Positions 16,401 to 22,723 of a stretch of DNA of 25,597 nucleotides are shown here, piece after piece. Location: IMG/VR virus record IMGVR_UViG_3300044591_001807, positions 1 through 25,597 of that record; one strand, given 5' to 3'. This DNA comes from a virus. The notes beneath the pieces are model-generated. The model had not been told where the DNA came from. It did not search any database and saw nothing but the letters and a program-made list of their open reading frames with translations. The position numbers were made by a program, and so were the translations under genes. Position 1 is the first letter of the stretch. Each line of letters starts with the position of its first letter.

Positions 16401-16496
16401 CAACAATCTTTCACGAAGAATTGTCTTCGGAATTGAAATTGTCTTTGTTGAAGGTGTAAATGTGTAGTGTGTTTCTAGAATTACTTTTCTTGCCAT
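13482..16496 (-). CDS. Large virion structural protein (tail/baseplate)
   Basis: 1004 residues, with no enzymatic motif visible. Residues about 150-440 contain at least three copies of a beta module of the type 'V-V-T..HGL..G..I.I.G....NG.F.I....F.Y' (for example TIPHGLAIGNEIVVIGA, EKHNLQPGTMIKIGGC). The middle has a Tyr/Trp-rich, capsid- or baseplate-like stretch (YYIDYTWYGAGFVRWGVRGP-like, about 595-615). The C-terminus (about 800-1004) is a compact beta domain with repeated Ser, Ala and Thr. Similar long proteins occur in marine T4-like and other aquatic phages as virion components; I do not know the exact role. An AGGAGAT ribosome binding site precedes the ATG, and only 3 bases separate it from the upstream fibre gene. 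Confidence 0.72.
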   Translation of the reverse strand: MARKVILETHYTFTPSTKTISIPKTILRERLLLITNVTTNQVIYNFSDPSLGCTSYNTSTSSAMVENTTLVLEYNTASMSSTDKLQITIDDHSETFMPAEVLLDTTNKLRVTQPQALIDTDFEYGIQQTKWENLGLYNNRPYSYARPTPIPNISAISFPNNSKTVSITLSSGVAPANGTSITVVDTYLTAANGNFIIESGGGGSTFSYTANAVNRSGIEAILDPNKTLVVQGDVFTGSAIGGSPSFTYSGRKITVTTTIPHGLAIGNEIVVIGATATTNPPNGNQEVAQITGPQTFSYYHAVAPTGTVGGGAIIYVRPQSQFAHRPNDGGVIFGTNAGSNYASCIRQTRRYFRYQSGKGLQASSGTILKPYAGIENIQSNGTVVVTVQTKEKHNLQPGTMIKIGGCTQTEYNGTFEIQSVISDDKFQYNALSIPSSSIATGDFFASVESWYGCQNRLGMFDNQNGLYWEYDGTTLNAVRRNSTFQLSGKVNANFGGATITQSSAYFPTFFSKQLIPGDYIVIRGQSYKVIAIQNDTSMTISPAYRGATTQFAIISKTQETKIPQSSFNIDKLDGTGPSQYNIDLSKMQMFYIDYTWYGAGFVRWGVRGPKGDVIYCHKMPNNNVNTEAYMRSGNLPARYESSTTPPYTATTQTVLTTDLALAVRSTAGFPPTGTLAIKDNTNVEYVNYSGKSATSFTGLTRGKAGEASINITQASGSSIGTVSSSANLQVGMRLINDLYPEGTFIAAINGNTIKTSKAALDANPTGVIAAPMGATSAQLFTFDAVAPTMVELAYPSFSASISHWGTSVIMDGRYDDDKSLVFTYGQRSSTAIAAGQSRALFSIRVAPSVDNGIASTFGARELINRMQLTLRALDVTTSTSNANLLVTAILNGVPSASTTWTNAVGNAANVANSSLSQIADYQSAGNVTVAGGEVTAGFFVGSGANSIDLSGVRDLGNSILGGGGSAANANIYPDGPDVLTIVVQNIGSSTASVFGRLSWTEAQA

Positions 16497-16499
16497 ATT

Positions 16500-19400
16500 C
16501 TAATCTCCTAATTGTATATCCACTGCTCTAAATGGATAAATTGATTTTTTAGCTGATTGACTCTCTGGACCCGACATGTATCTTGCCTCAAATTTAGATC
16601 CTACTGGAACGGGTTCGCCGAACTGTACAAATCCATCATTATCGAAGAAATATCCATCGGATGGAATCAAACTTAGCCAATGTTTTTCTTGGTTTCCCAA
16701 TATCTGTAGTATACCATTAATCGTTATCAAAAGCTTGTAAGGATTTTGTGGTATAAATACCTCTCCGTCATATGTTAGCTGGAATCTTGACTCAGATCCG
16801 TCAAAATAGACGGAAATGTCGTCCAGCGGATATATATCGGATCCAACTGATGAGGCAATTTGGTTTGCCAAATATGCCTTATTTACTGCATGCTCGTCAT
16901 CTATAGGCGCTGCTACAGATATTGGAGTGTTTCCAAAATCAACCCCGTTAATAATAACACTGTTTAATGTTTTATTTGTAAGAGTTGTTGTATTTGTTTC
17001 AGTGACTATTTTGTTAGATGCATTTACATCTAGCCCTAGTCCTGGAATTCTAAAGCTTGTTATTGAAGAGTTTCCTAATACAATTTGATTACTTGTATTT
17101 ACAGCAGTAGTTGCTGCGTTATATCCAATAACAATGTTATTTGATCCAGTAGTAATTGCAGCTCCAGCCAATGTTCCAAGCGCAACGTTTTGATTTCCGA
17201 GCAACAATTGTCCCGCAGCACCAGATCCAACAGCTACGTTATCTGAACCTTCTTGAACTGCACTTAATGCATCTAGTCCTAGCGCAGAGTTATTAGCACC
17301 CGAAGTTAGGTTTCCTAATACAAACTCTCCGACACCAGTATTATTATTAAATGTATCAACTACACCATATACTAAACCAGGAAGGTCTGGAGTTGCGCTT
17401 GGTATTTGATAAGTGCTTCCAAGAGCTACTGTGGTATCGGTTAGACCTATTGACATAATAATGCTTGAATTTGTCAACTTATTATTTGCAATAGATCCTG
17501 CAAGCATTGCATTTGTAACTGTATTATTTGGAAGTATTACAGTTCCTGTAAATGTAGGTGACGCAAGATTTGCCTTTAAATTAAGAGCTGTCTGCTGTGC
17601 TGTTGAAACTGGTTTGTTAGCATCTGAAGTATTATCAACGTTAGACAAACCTACGTCAGATTTTGTAATTCCAGTTGGGGTATTAATAACTGGAGACGTT
17701 AAAGTTTTATTTGTCAGAGTTTGAGCTGTGTTTAAATCTACAGTTGTTCCTGTATTAATACTAAAAGTATTTCCAGTAAGGCTTAAGCCATTTCCAGCTA
17801 AATATGTACCAGCTCCTGAAAATTGAGTAAATGTTATTGGGTCTGTCCCAATTGTAACAACACTCGTTGATGTTTGAACCCAGCCTGTATTGTCATTAAC
17901 TGTACCACCAGTGACAAAGATGAAGTCTCCGCCATCAACCTCTGATGGGGAATCAAAGTCTGTGGCACGAGACATCATTGCGCCATCATTTATAACATAA
18001 ATACCATTTTCGCTAGGTGTGTTTTGATTCTTTACTAAAATACGATTTCCTGCAGCTAAAGTAACACCATCAATTACATCTCCAACAGAAGTTGCAAACG
18101 ATATGTTTCCTGTAGTAGCTGCTACCGCAGACGGGTGTATGTGTAACCCTTCTGTTACCGAATCTACATAAGCTTTAGTTGCTGCATCTGTAGAAGCCGT
18201 TGGTGTTCCAAGATTTGTTATTTTGTATGTTGCTAAAGTTACATCACCAGTTGGTGCCCCAACAGAATTTAATGAAAATTCTGAAGGATCTACAGAAATT
18301 GCTCCTGTAGTATCATCATAGTCAAGACCGTTACCGACTACGGTTCCGATAGCATCCTGAGCTCTTTCATCTGTAAAATAAAGCGCTGTTCCTTCTGCAA
18401 TGTCTGAAGTGGTAAGGGCATCAGCGTGAGCTATTGCATTTGTTTGTGCTGCAGAAGCTGCTCCAAATGCGTCGTATGTGTTTGGAGTTACAGAAATTGC
18501 TCCAGTTGTATCGTTATAAGAAAGACCTGTTCCAACTGCATTTCCTACTGCGTCTTGAGCATTTTCATCTGTATATGTTACTGCTCCAGTTAAAGAAATT
18601 GAATTTGCTACATCATCATAAGATACTGAAATATTTGTGTGTGTGCCAGCTGCTAAAGCGGCTGCTACAGCATCTTGTGCTCTGTCATCTGTAAAGTATT
18701 TATTTGTACCACCTTCAGCCAAGGCATCTGTTGTAGAGTCCGCCACTCCATTTTCAGCAGTAATAGTAAGTCCGTTTTTATCTCCTGTAATTGATATATT
18801 AGACTTTGTAGCATTTGTAAGTAGTTCTGCTGCAAATGCTTTGGTTGCCAATTCTGCTGTGTCTGCAATACCATGAATATTGGTTGTATCAGATTCGTGG
18901 GTAGATAAGTCAGTTGATGACGCCTTACTGTTTAATTGTGTTTGTATAGAAGATGTTACACCGTCTACATAATTAAGTTCTGTTGTAGATAGTGTTGCAC
19001 CGTCAAGGATGTTTAACTCTGTAGAGCTTGCTGTTAAAGCCACATCCTCATTAATTTTAGGGGAATTTAAAGTTTTGTTTGTAACGGTTTGTGTTCCATC
19101 TGTTGTAAGAAGTTTAGATGTATCTGCAATACCGTGAATATTTGTTGTATCTGCCTCGTGGTTAGTTAAATTTGTTGCAACTGTTGTAAAGAATGTTGGA
19201 TCGTCATTAACTGCAGCTGCTAATTCATTTAATGTGTCTAGTAGGCCAGGTGCCCCGTCTACTAAATTGCTGACAGCGGTTGAAATATCTGATGTTAATG
19301 CTACTGTTCCAGAACTATTTGGAAGAGTAATTGTTCTATTTGCAGTTGGCTCTGTAGCAGTTAATGTTGTTGTATAGTCGTGAGCCTGATCGTTCCATAA

Positions 19401-19688
19401 AATGATTGAGTTTTCTGGAATTATTAAATCGCCATTTGAATCTAATTCTGCTGGGCCTCCAGGAGTTCCTTGATCTGCTACGAGGATGTAGTCACCAAGA
19501 CTATTGGTTAATCCAGAAGGAGTTACGTTTGCATAACTAGTTGTGGCTGTCCATGTAGAACCATTACCTATTTTAAACTTAAGGGTATCTGTTTCAATAC
19601 CAATTTCGCCTGCTCTTAATACTGGATTTGCTGAAACCCAATTTGCTGCGGTATCTCTTCGTAATTGAATTCTAATTGCCACTTGCAT
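16500..19688 (-). CDS. Long tail fibre / tropism determinant-like protein
   Basis: 1062 residues from ATG 19688; TTG 19700 would add four. The start MQVAIRIQLRRDTAANWVSA, then GEIGIETDTLKFKIGNGSTW, is the standard N-terminal attachment domain of phage tail fibres. The shaft carries repeated segments: TNKTLNSP/TNKTLTSP three times, TTNIHGIADT twice, STELNILDG/STELNYVDG, and several copies of AQDAV/AQDAI with similar flanks. Residues about 780-880 resemble the left-handed beta-roll of YadA-like trimeric adhesins (NNSALGLDAL, DNVAVGSGAA, NQNVALGTLA, NNIVIGYNAA). The C-terminal 110 residues form a separate beta domain (DDISVYFDGSESRFQLTYDG). It is probably a trimeric, host-binding fibre. The start overlaps the preceding gene by 17 nt, with a GGGGG run unusually close to the ATG. 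Confidence 0.88.
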   Translation of the reverse strand: MQVAIRIQLRRDTAANWVSANPVLRAGEIGIETDTLKFKIGNGSTWTATTSYANVTPSGLTNSLGDYILVADQGTPGGPAELDSNGDLIIPENSIILWNDQAHDYTTTLTATEPTANRTITLPNSSGTVALTSDISTAVSNLVDGAPGLLDTLNELAAAVNDDPTFFTTVATNLTNHEADTTNIHGIADTSKLLTTDGTQTVTNKTLNSPKINEDVALTASSTELNILDGATLSTTELNYVDGVTSSIQTQLNSKASSTDLSTHESDTTNIHGIADTAELATKAFAAELLTNATKSNISITGDKNGLTITAENGVADSTTDALAEGGTNKYFTDDRAQDAVAAALAAGTHTNISVSYDDVANSISLTGAVTYTDENAQDAVGNAVGTGLSYNDTTGAISVTPNTYDAFGAASAAQTNAIAHADALTTSDIAEGTALYFTDERAQDAIGTVVGNGLDYDDTTGAISVDPSEFSLNSVGAPTGDVTLATYKITNLGTPTASTDAATKAYVDSVTEGLHIHPSAVAATTGNISFATSVGDVIDGVTLAAGNRILVKNQNTPSENGIYVINDGAMMSRATDFDSPSEVDGGDFIFVTGGTVNDNTGWVQTSTSVVTIGTDPITFTQFSGAGTYLAGNGLSLTGNTFSINTGTTVDLNTAQTLTNKTLTSPVINTPTGITKSDVGLSNVDNTSDANKPVSTAQQTALNLKANLASPTFTGTVILPNNTVTNAMLAGSIANNKLTNSSIIMSIGLTDTTVALGSTYQIPSATPDLPGLVYGVVDTFNNNTGVGEFVLGNLTSGANNSALGLDALSAVQEGSDNVAVGSGAAGQLLLGNQNVALGTLAGAAITTGSNNIVIGYNAATTAVNTSNQIVLGNSSITSFRIPGLGLDVNASNKIVTETNTTTLTNKTLNSVIINGVDFGNTPISVAAPIDDEHAVNKAYLANQIASSVGSDIYPLDDISVYFDGSESRFQLTYDGEVFIPQNPYKLLITINGILQILGNQEKHWLSLIPSDGYFFDNDGFVQFGEPVPVGSKFEARYMSGPESQSAKKSIYPFRAVDIQLGD

Positions 19689-20097
19689 TACCCCCGTCAA
19701 TATAAGTATCTATAAAACTTGAACTAGCACTGCCTGAAGATGCAAAGATTCTAGAATCATCAACATACTCACCATAAGTTACTTCTTCAACAATACCTGT
19801 TGACTGGCTGTGTGTGTGCTCAAGAATTTCTTTTGGTCCTGCAACATCATACCAAACTTGTCCATTATATCCTTTAAATGTATTTTCTGATGTATCAAAG
19901 TACAACTCTCCTAATGTGGGAGTAGCTGGTGGTTCTGGTAAAACCGCAACACCTGTGGCTACATTTCCCCATGATGATCCAGAATAAATTCTTAATTTAC
20001 CAGTTGCACTATTGTAATAGATTGCACCAGGGGTTGCCACTGAAGGATCTGTAGCAAGTGCTGGTGGTGCTATAGGAGTTAAGAATTTTTTTGTCAT
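19672..20097 (-). CDS. Short fibre-associated protein
   Basis: 141 residues. It contains two copies of a tail-fibre-like motif of the form 'PG.IYYN....LRIYSGSSW' and 'LGELYFDTSENTFKGYNGQV' (about residues 23-45 and 60-85), a small beta unit often seen in phage fibres and in the neighbouring genes. The C-terminus is Ser-rich and ends TYIDGGNASGN. An AGGATAA ribosome binding site precedes the ATG, which lies 3 bases after the stop of the upstream fibre gene. It is likely a connector or accessory fibre subunit; the specific role is unknown. Confidence 0.75.
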   Translation of the reverse strand: MTKKFLTPIAPPALATDPSVATPGAIYYNSATGKLRIYSGSSWGNVATGVAVLPEPPATPTLGELYFDTSENTFKGYNGQVWYDVAGPKEILEHTHSQSTGIVEEVTYGEYVDDSRIFASSGSASSSFIDTYIDGGNASGN

Positions 20098-20100
20098 CTG

Positions 20101-21516
20101 TTATCCTACAATAACAACTCTGTATGCTCCAGCTGTTGGTTGGGACGCAAATGTCAGTGTTACTCTTGATGTGGAGGTGTGATCTACATCACATTCTACC
20201 TGATTGTATGGAGATGCAGTTGCATAAACCTGAACTGTTACGTCTCTTGTTCCTAGGTTGTGATCTGCGTAAAAAGTAAATGGTGCTGATTCTGTTGTGG
20301 TAATATCAGACTTCCATGTACGTGCTATGTCGTGATAATATCCACCCTGAAGGCCAACTTGCCACTTATCTGCTGTCTCGCTCCATAAGATTTCAGCATC
20401 TGCTTCTAATCCACGGTGTACAACAATTCCAGCATCTAGTGATGGTGCATTAGACTCTGGCATGTCAGAGTTAAGATTAATCTTATTATCTGAAATGTTA
20501 ACCTGTGTAGAGTTAACTGTATTAATTACACCAGCTACGTTTAAGTCTCCGCCAACATTAAGGTTGTTGGTAATTGTTACGTCATCTGGTAAACCAATTG
20601 TTACGGCTGCGCTCTCTGTGCCTGAACCAGAAACTGTAATTTCATTTGTTGTTCCAGAAATTGTTGCTACATAATTACCAGTTGTATCAGTTCCAAGTTC
20701 TACTGAGTTTGGCTGAATTGTAGCTGCAAAACTTACGTTACCGAGATTAGTTACTGTTCCAGTACCTGTTACATCTCCTGTAAGAGTAATATCAAAATCA
20801 TTTGTATCAAAATCAAGCTTTCCATTAGTATCATCGTATGTAACAGAAATTCCAGACTCTGTATTTGATGAAACCATTCCACCAACAATGTCTTGAACTC
20901 TTTCTGCATTTAATGTTACTGCACCTGATGTTACTGTAAAATCTGTTGAATCAAAACTTGCAACACCTTTATTTGATGAAGTTGCATCTTCTGCTGATAT
21001 GGTAACTGTGTTTTCTGTTACAGCAACATCAATTCCTTCTCCACCAGATACTTGCAATCCTTCTGTTAGTAATGAAATACCAGTTGTTCCAGTGTCTCCA
21101 TTAACTGTAAGTATTGTTGCTACATCTACTTCGCCTGCGGCTGTTAAGCGACCTTGAGCATCTACTGTAAATGTTGGGATCTTTGTTTGTGAACCATAGT
21201 TGCCAGCTGTTACCGCTGTATTATCCAAATCAATTGTTGTTGTTCCAGCTGGATCGCCGTATGTTGATGTTAAACCAACTCCGCCAACGATAGATGAACC
21301 AATAACATCTTGTATAACTTCTGTGGAGCCAGACATTGGCATCCATGGACCATTTGGTGATGCAAGTCCATTGTAGTAATACATCGTGTTGTTTGATGTG
21401 TCATAATAAATCTGTCCAGTTACTGGACTAGATGGAGCTGATGAAAGCCCCTGAATTCTGGCATTCTGAAGTTCATTCTTATTCAGATTTATGTCAGTTA
21501 CAAATAATCTTGCCAT
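20101..21516 (-). CDS. Tail fibre protein
   Basis: 471 residues. The N-terminus MARLFVTDINLNKNELQNAR, followed by GQIYYDTSNNTMYYYNG, is the attachment motif shared with the following short fibre protein. The body is a Thr/Val/Asp-rich beta shaft (TLTGDVTGTGTVTNLGNVSF, NNLNVGGDLNVAGVINTVNS). The C-terminus (about 390-471) has WKSDITTTESAPFTFYADHN and a final beta sandwich (RVTLTFASQPTAGAYRVVIV), which could be the receptor-binding or trimer-forming tip. A strong AAAGGAGATA ribosome binding site precedes the ATG. It belongs to the same fibre operon as the 1062-aa protein. Confidence 0.82.
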   Translation of the reverse strand: MARLFVTDINLNKNELQNARIQGLSSAPSSPVTGQIYYDTSNNTMYYYNGLASPNGPWMPMSGSTEVIQDVIGSSIVGGVGLTSTYGDPAGTTTIDLDNTAVTAGNYGSQTKIPTFTVDAQGRLTAAGEVDVATILTVNGDTGTTGISLLTEGLQVSGGEGIDVAVTENTVTISAEDATSSNKGVASFDSTDFTVTSGAVTLNAERVQDIVGGMVSSNTESGISVTYDDTNGKLDFDTNDFDITLTGDVTGTGTVTNLGNVSFAATIQPNSVELGTDTTGNYVATISGTTNEITVSGSGTESAAVTIGLPDDVTITNNLNVGGDLNVAGVINTVNSTQVNISDNKINLNSDMPESNAPSLDAGIVVHRGLEADAEILWSETADKWQVGLQGGYYHDIARTWKSDITTTESAPFTFYADHNLGTRDVTVQVYATASPYNQVECDVDHTSTSRVTLTFASQPTAGAYRVVIVG

Positions 21517-21530
21517 GTGCTATATCTCCT

Positions 21531-21986
21531 TTAAGACAGGTATGCTGTCCCACCGAATGGTTGAGCCATTGTCAGTGTAATTTTGTTAATACTATTATAG
21601 TCTATTCCTGTTTCTAATATATCGCCTGCGCTGTTCTTGACAGTTACATTTGGGTTGTAGCCCATATTGTGCACTATTTCAAGGTAGTGGTAGGATCCTG
21701 CATTTACAACTTGATTGATTGAGAAAGGGTATGTGAGGGTGCTTGTACTGAGTAAATAATTAGTTGCTCCTGCCCAAGAAGCGTCGTTGGGTTTTGGCCC
21801 ATAGAATCTAGTTGTTTGTTTATCGTAATAAAAATCGCCTTCAAAGCCTAGGTTATCTGCTGGAACACCATTTCCATTCAGAATTGTTTTTCCTCTAGGT
21901 CCTTGAGGACCAGGTGTATTTAAAACAATTTTATTAGTCTGTTCAGTTACTACTACTGTTGGGTTATTGTTATTGTTTATTGGCAT
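21531..21986 (-). CDS. Collagen-like tail fibre/tip protein
   Basis: 151 residues from the ATG at 21986; a TTG at 21989 would add one residue. The ATG overlaps the stop of the upstream gene by one base (TGATG), so translation is coupled. Residues about 24-35 contain a short collagen-like segment (NTPGPQGPRGKT), followed by a GDFYYDKQTTRFYGPK unit typical of fibres. The C-terminal 70 residues are a beta sandwich (YHYLEIVHNMGYNPNVTVKN) resembling small phage fibre tips. The role in host contact is inferred. Confidence 0.72.
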   Translation of the reverse strand: MPINNNNNPTVVVTEQTNKIVLNTPGPQGPRGKTILNGNGVPADNLGFEGDFYYDKQTTRFYGPKPNDASWAGATNYLLSTSTLTYPFSINQVVNAGSYHYLEIVHNMGYNPNVTVKNSAGDILETGIDYNSINKITLTMAQPFGGTAYLS

Positions 21987-22333
21987 CAAATGGTTACCGA
22001 TCTGCTCAACGTTATATATCCTTCAAGCAATTTAGTTTTATTTAAATTGCTATCGGTTAACATAAGGTCATATGAAGACTTTGGATAGAATAATTTATTA
22101 GTTTGAGTAGGGGTCATCTTAATTGTTAATTTACCACTTGGCTCATCAATGATTATTCCGCCAGCAGGTGATGTGAGACTAAAGGCTAGCTTGCTTCCGC
22201 CCTTTGTATCTCTTACCTGTAATTTTGCTGAACAGTCTGTAAGATTGATTGGATCTCCGTCGTTGTCTTTATATTCAACGGTAAATGTAAAGGTAGTGTT
22301 TTGATCCACTTCCCAATTTTTTTGTCCTGCCAT
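21986..22333 (-). CDS. Beta-sandwich tail/baseplate protein
   Basis: 115 residues, resembling the N-terminal domain of baseplate upper proteins: TFTFTVEYKDNDGDPINLTD, then CSAKLQVRDTKGGSKLAFSL and GKLTIKMTPTQTNKL. It is an Ig-like beta sandwich with no signal peptide or membrane helix. It is the first gene of the fibre block after the terminator-like hairpin and is coupled to the next gene by a TGATG overlap. The AGGAGAT ribosome binding site lies about 8 nt before the ATG. Identity as a BppU-like protein is a moderate guess. Confidence 0.65.
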   Translation of the reverse strand: MAGQKNWEVDQNTTFTFTVEYKDNDGDPINLTDCSAKLQVRDTKGGSKLAFSLTSPAGGIIIDEPSGKLTIKMTPTQTNKLFYPKSSYDLMLTDSNLNKTKLLEGYITLSRSVTI

Positions 22334-22354
22334 TTGCTAAATCTCCTAAATAGG

Positions 22355-22384
22355 AAAACTCCTATGCCAATTTTAGCATAGGAG
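22355..22384 (-). terminator. Rho-independent terminator after the holin-like gene
   Basis: On the minus strand CTCCTATGC and GCATAGGAG form a perfect 9-bp stem with an 8-nt loop, followed directly by TTTT (22355-22358). It lies about 24 nt after the stop of the holin-like gene. The U-tract is short, so termination may be partial, which would let some transcripts continue into the fibre genes. The loop also carries TGCTAAAAT, an extended -10-like sequence that could fire for the gene at 22333. Confidence 0.6.
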
Positions 22385-22407
22385 CTATCCTAATCTGTTA
22401 CTATTTT

Positions 22408-22635
22408 TTACTTCTTTGTGAACCCAAATGAGCTTTCGTTTGGATTAAGTGCCTTCAAAATAACTGGTAGACAAGCTGCAATACCACCCTTGATTAAATC
22501 TCCTGGGTCAGTATTTCCAGTCATGTAAAGAGCAATGGCAGCACCTAAAAAGTGACGACCATAGCTTGCTAACGCTGCTAGAATTTTTTCTTGCATTGTT
22601 ACCTTTCCATCATTGTTAAGATCTTGCTTTGGCAT
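22408..22635 (-). CDS. Holin-like small membrane protein with EF-hand
   Basis: 75 residues. Residues 5-16 (DLNNDGKVTMQE) form a complete EF-hand-type loop: Asp at position 1, Asn 3, Asp 5, Gly 6, Val 8, Thr 9 and Glu 12. Two hydrophobic stretches follow, about 18-39 (LAALASYGRHFLGAAIALYM) and 47-63 (LIKGGIAACLPVILKAL), separated by NTDPGD. The tail is short and basic (GFTKK). Size and double membrane segment suit a phage holin, but no endolysin gene is present in this window to support it. An AAGGAGGATC ribosome binding site, the strongest here, precedes the ATG, and a good promoter lies upstream. It could alternatively be a small membrane-anchored structural protein. Confidence 0.6.
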   Translation of the reverse strand: MPKQDLNNDGKVTMQEKILAALASYGRHFLGAAIALYMTGNTDPGDLIKGGIAACLPVILKALNPNESSFGFTKK

Positions 22636-22651
22636 AAGATCCTCCTTATTT

Positions 22652-22668
22652 CTGGGCCCTGTGCCCAG
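22652..22668 (-). other. Leader hairpin before the holin-like gene
   Basis: CTGGGC and GCCCAG pair as a 6-bp stem with a 5-nt loop in the leader of the holin-like gene, just before the AAGGAGG site. A second small inverted repeat, TTGGG/CCCAA, lies at 22674-22689 near the predicted transcription start. Neither is followed by a U-tract on this strand. They may stabilise or regulate the leader; function is not demonstrated. Confidence 0.5.
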
Positions 22669-22694
22669 GAATTTTGGGTTTTACCCCAATGTTT

Positions 22695-22723
22695 ATTATA
22701 TACCTCTTAAGCGGAAATGTCTA
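22695..22723 (-). promoter_or_regulatory. Sigma70-type promoter of the holin/fibre region
   Basis: TAGACA (22718-22723) is followed after an ideal 17-nt spacer by TATAAT (22695-22700) on the minus strand. The -35 box lies inside the 3' end of the ribonucleotide reductase gene. Transcription would start near 22688, giving a leader of about 53 nt with a strong ribosome binding site for the holin-like gene. The box sequences match consensus at 5/6 and 6/6 positions. Confidence 0.65.

Noticed and set aside
18434-18876. Plus-strand frames opposite the long tail fibre
   Set aside because: Shadows of low-complexity Thr/Ala-rich repeats on the minus strand; no start signals and no recognisable domain.
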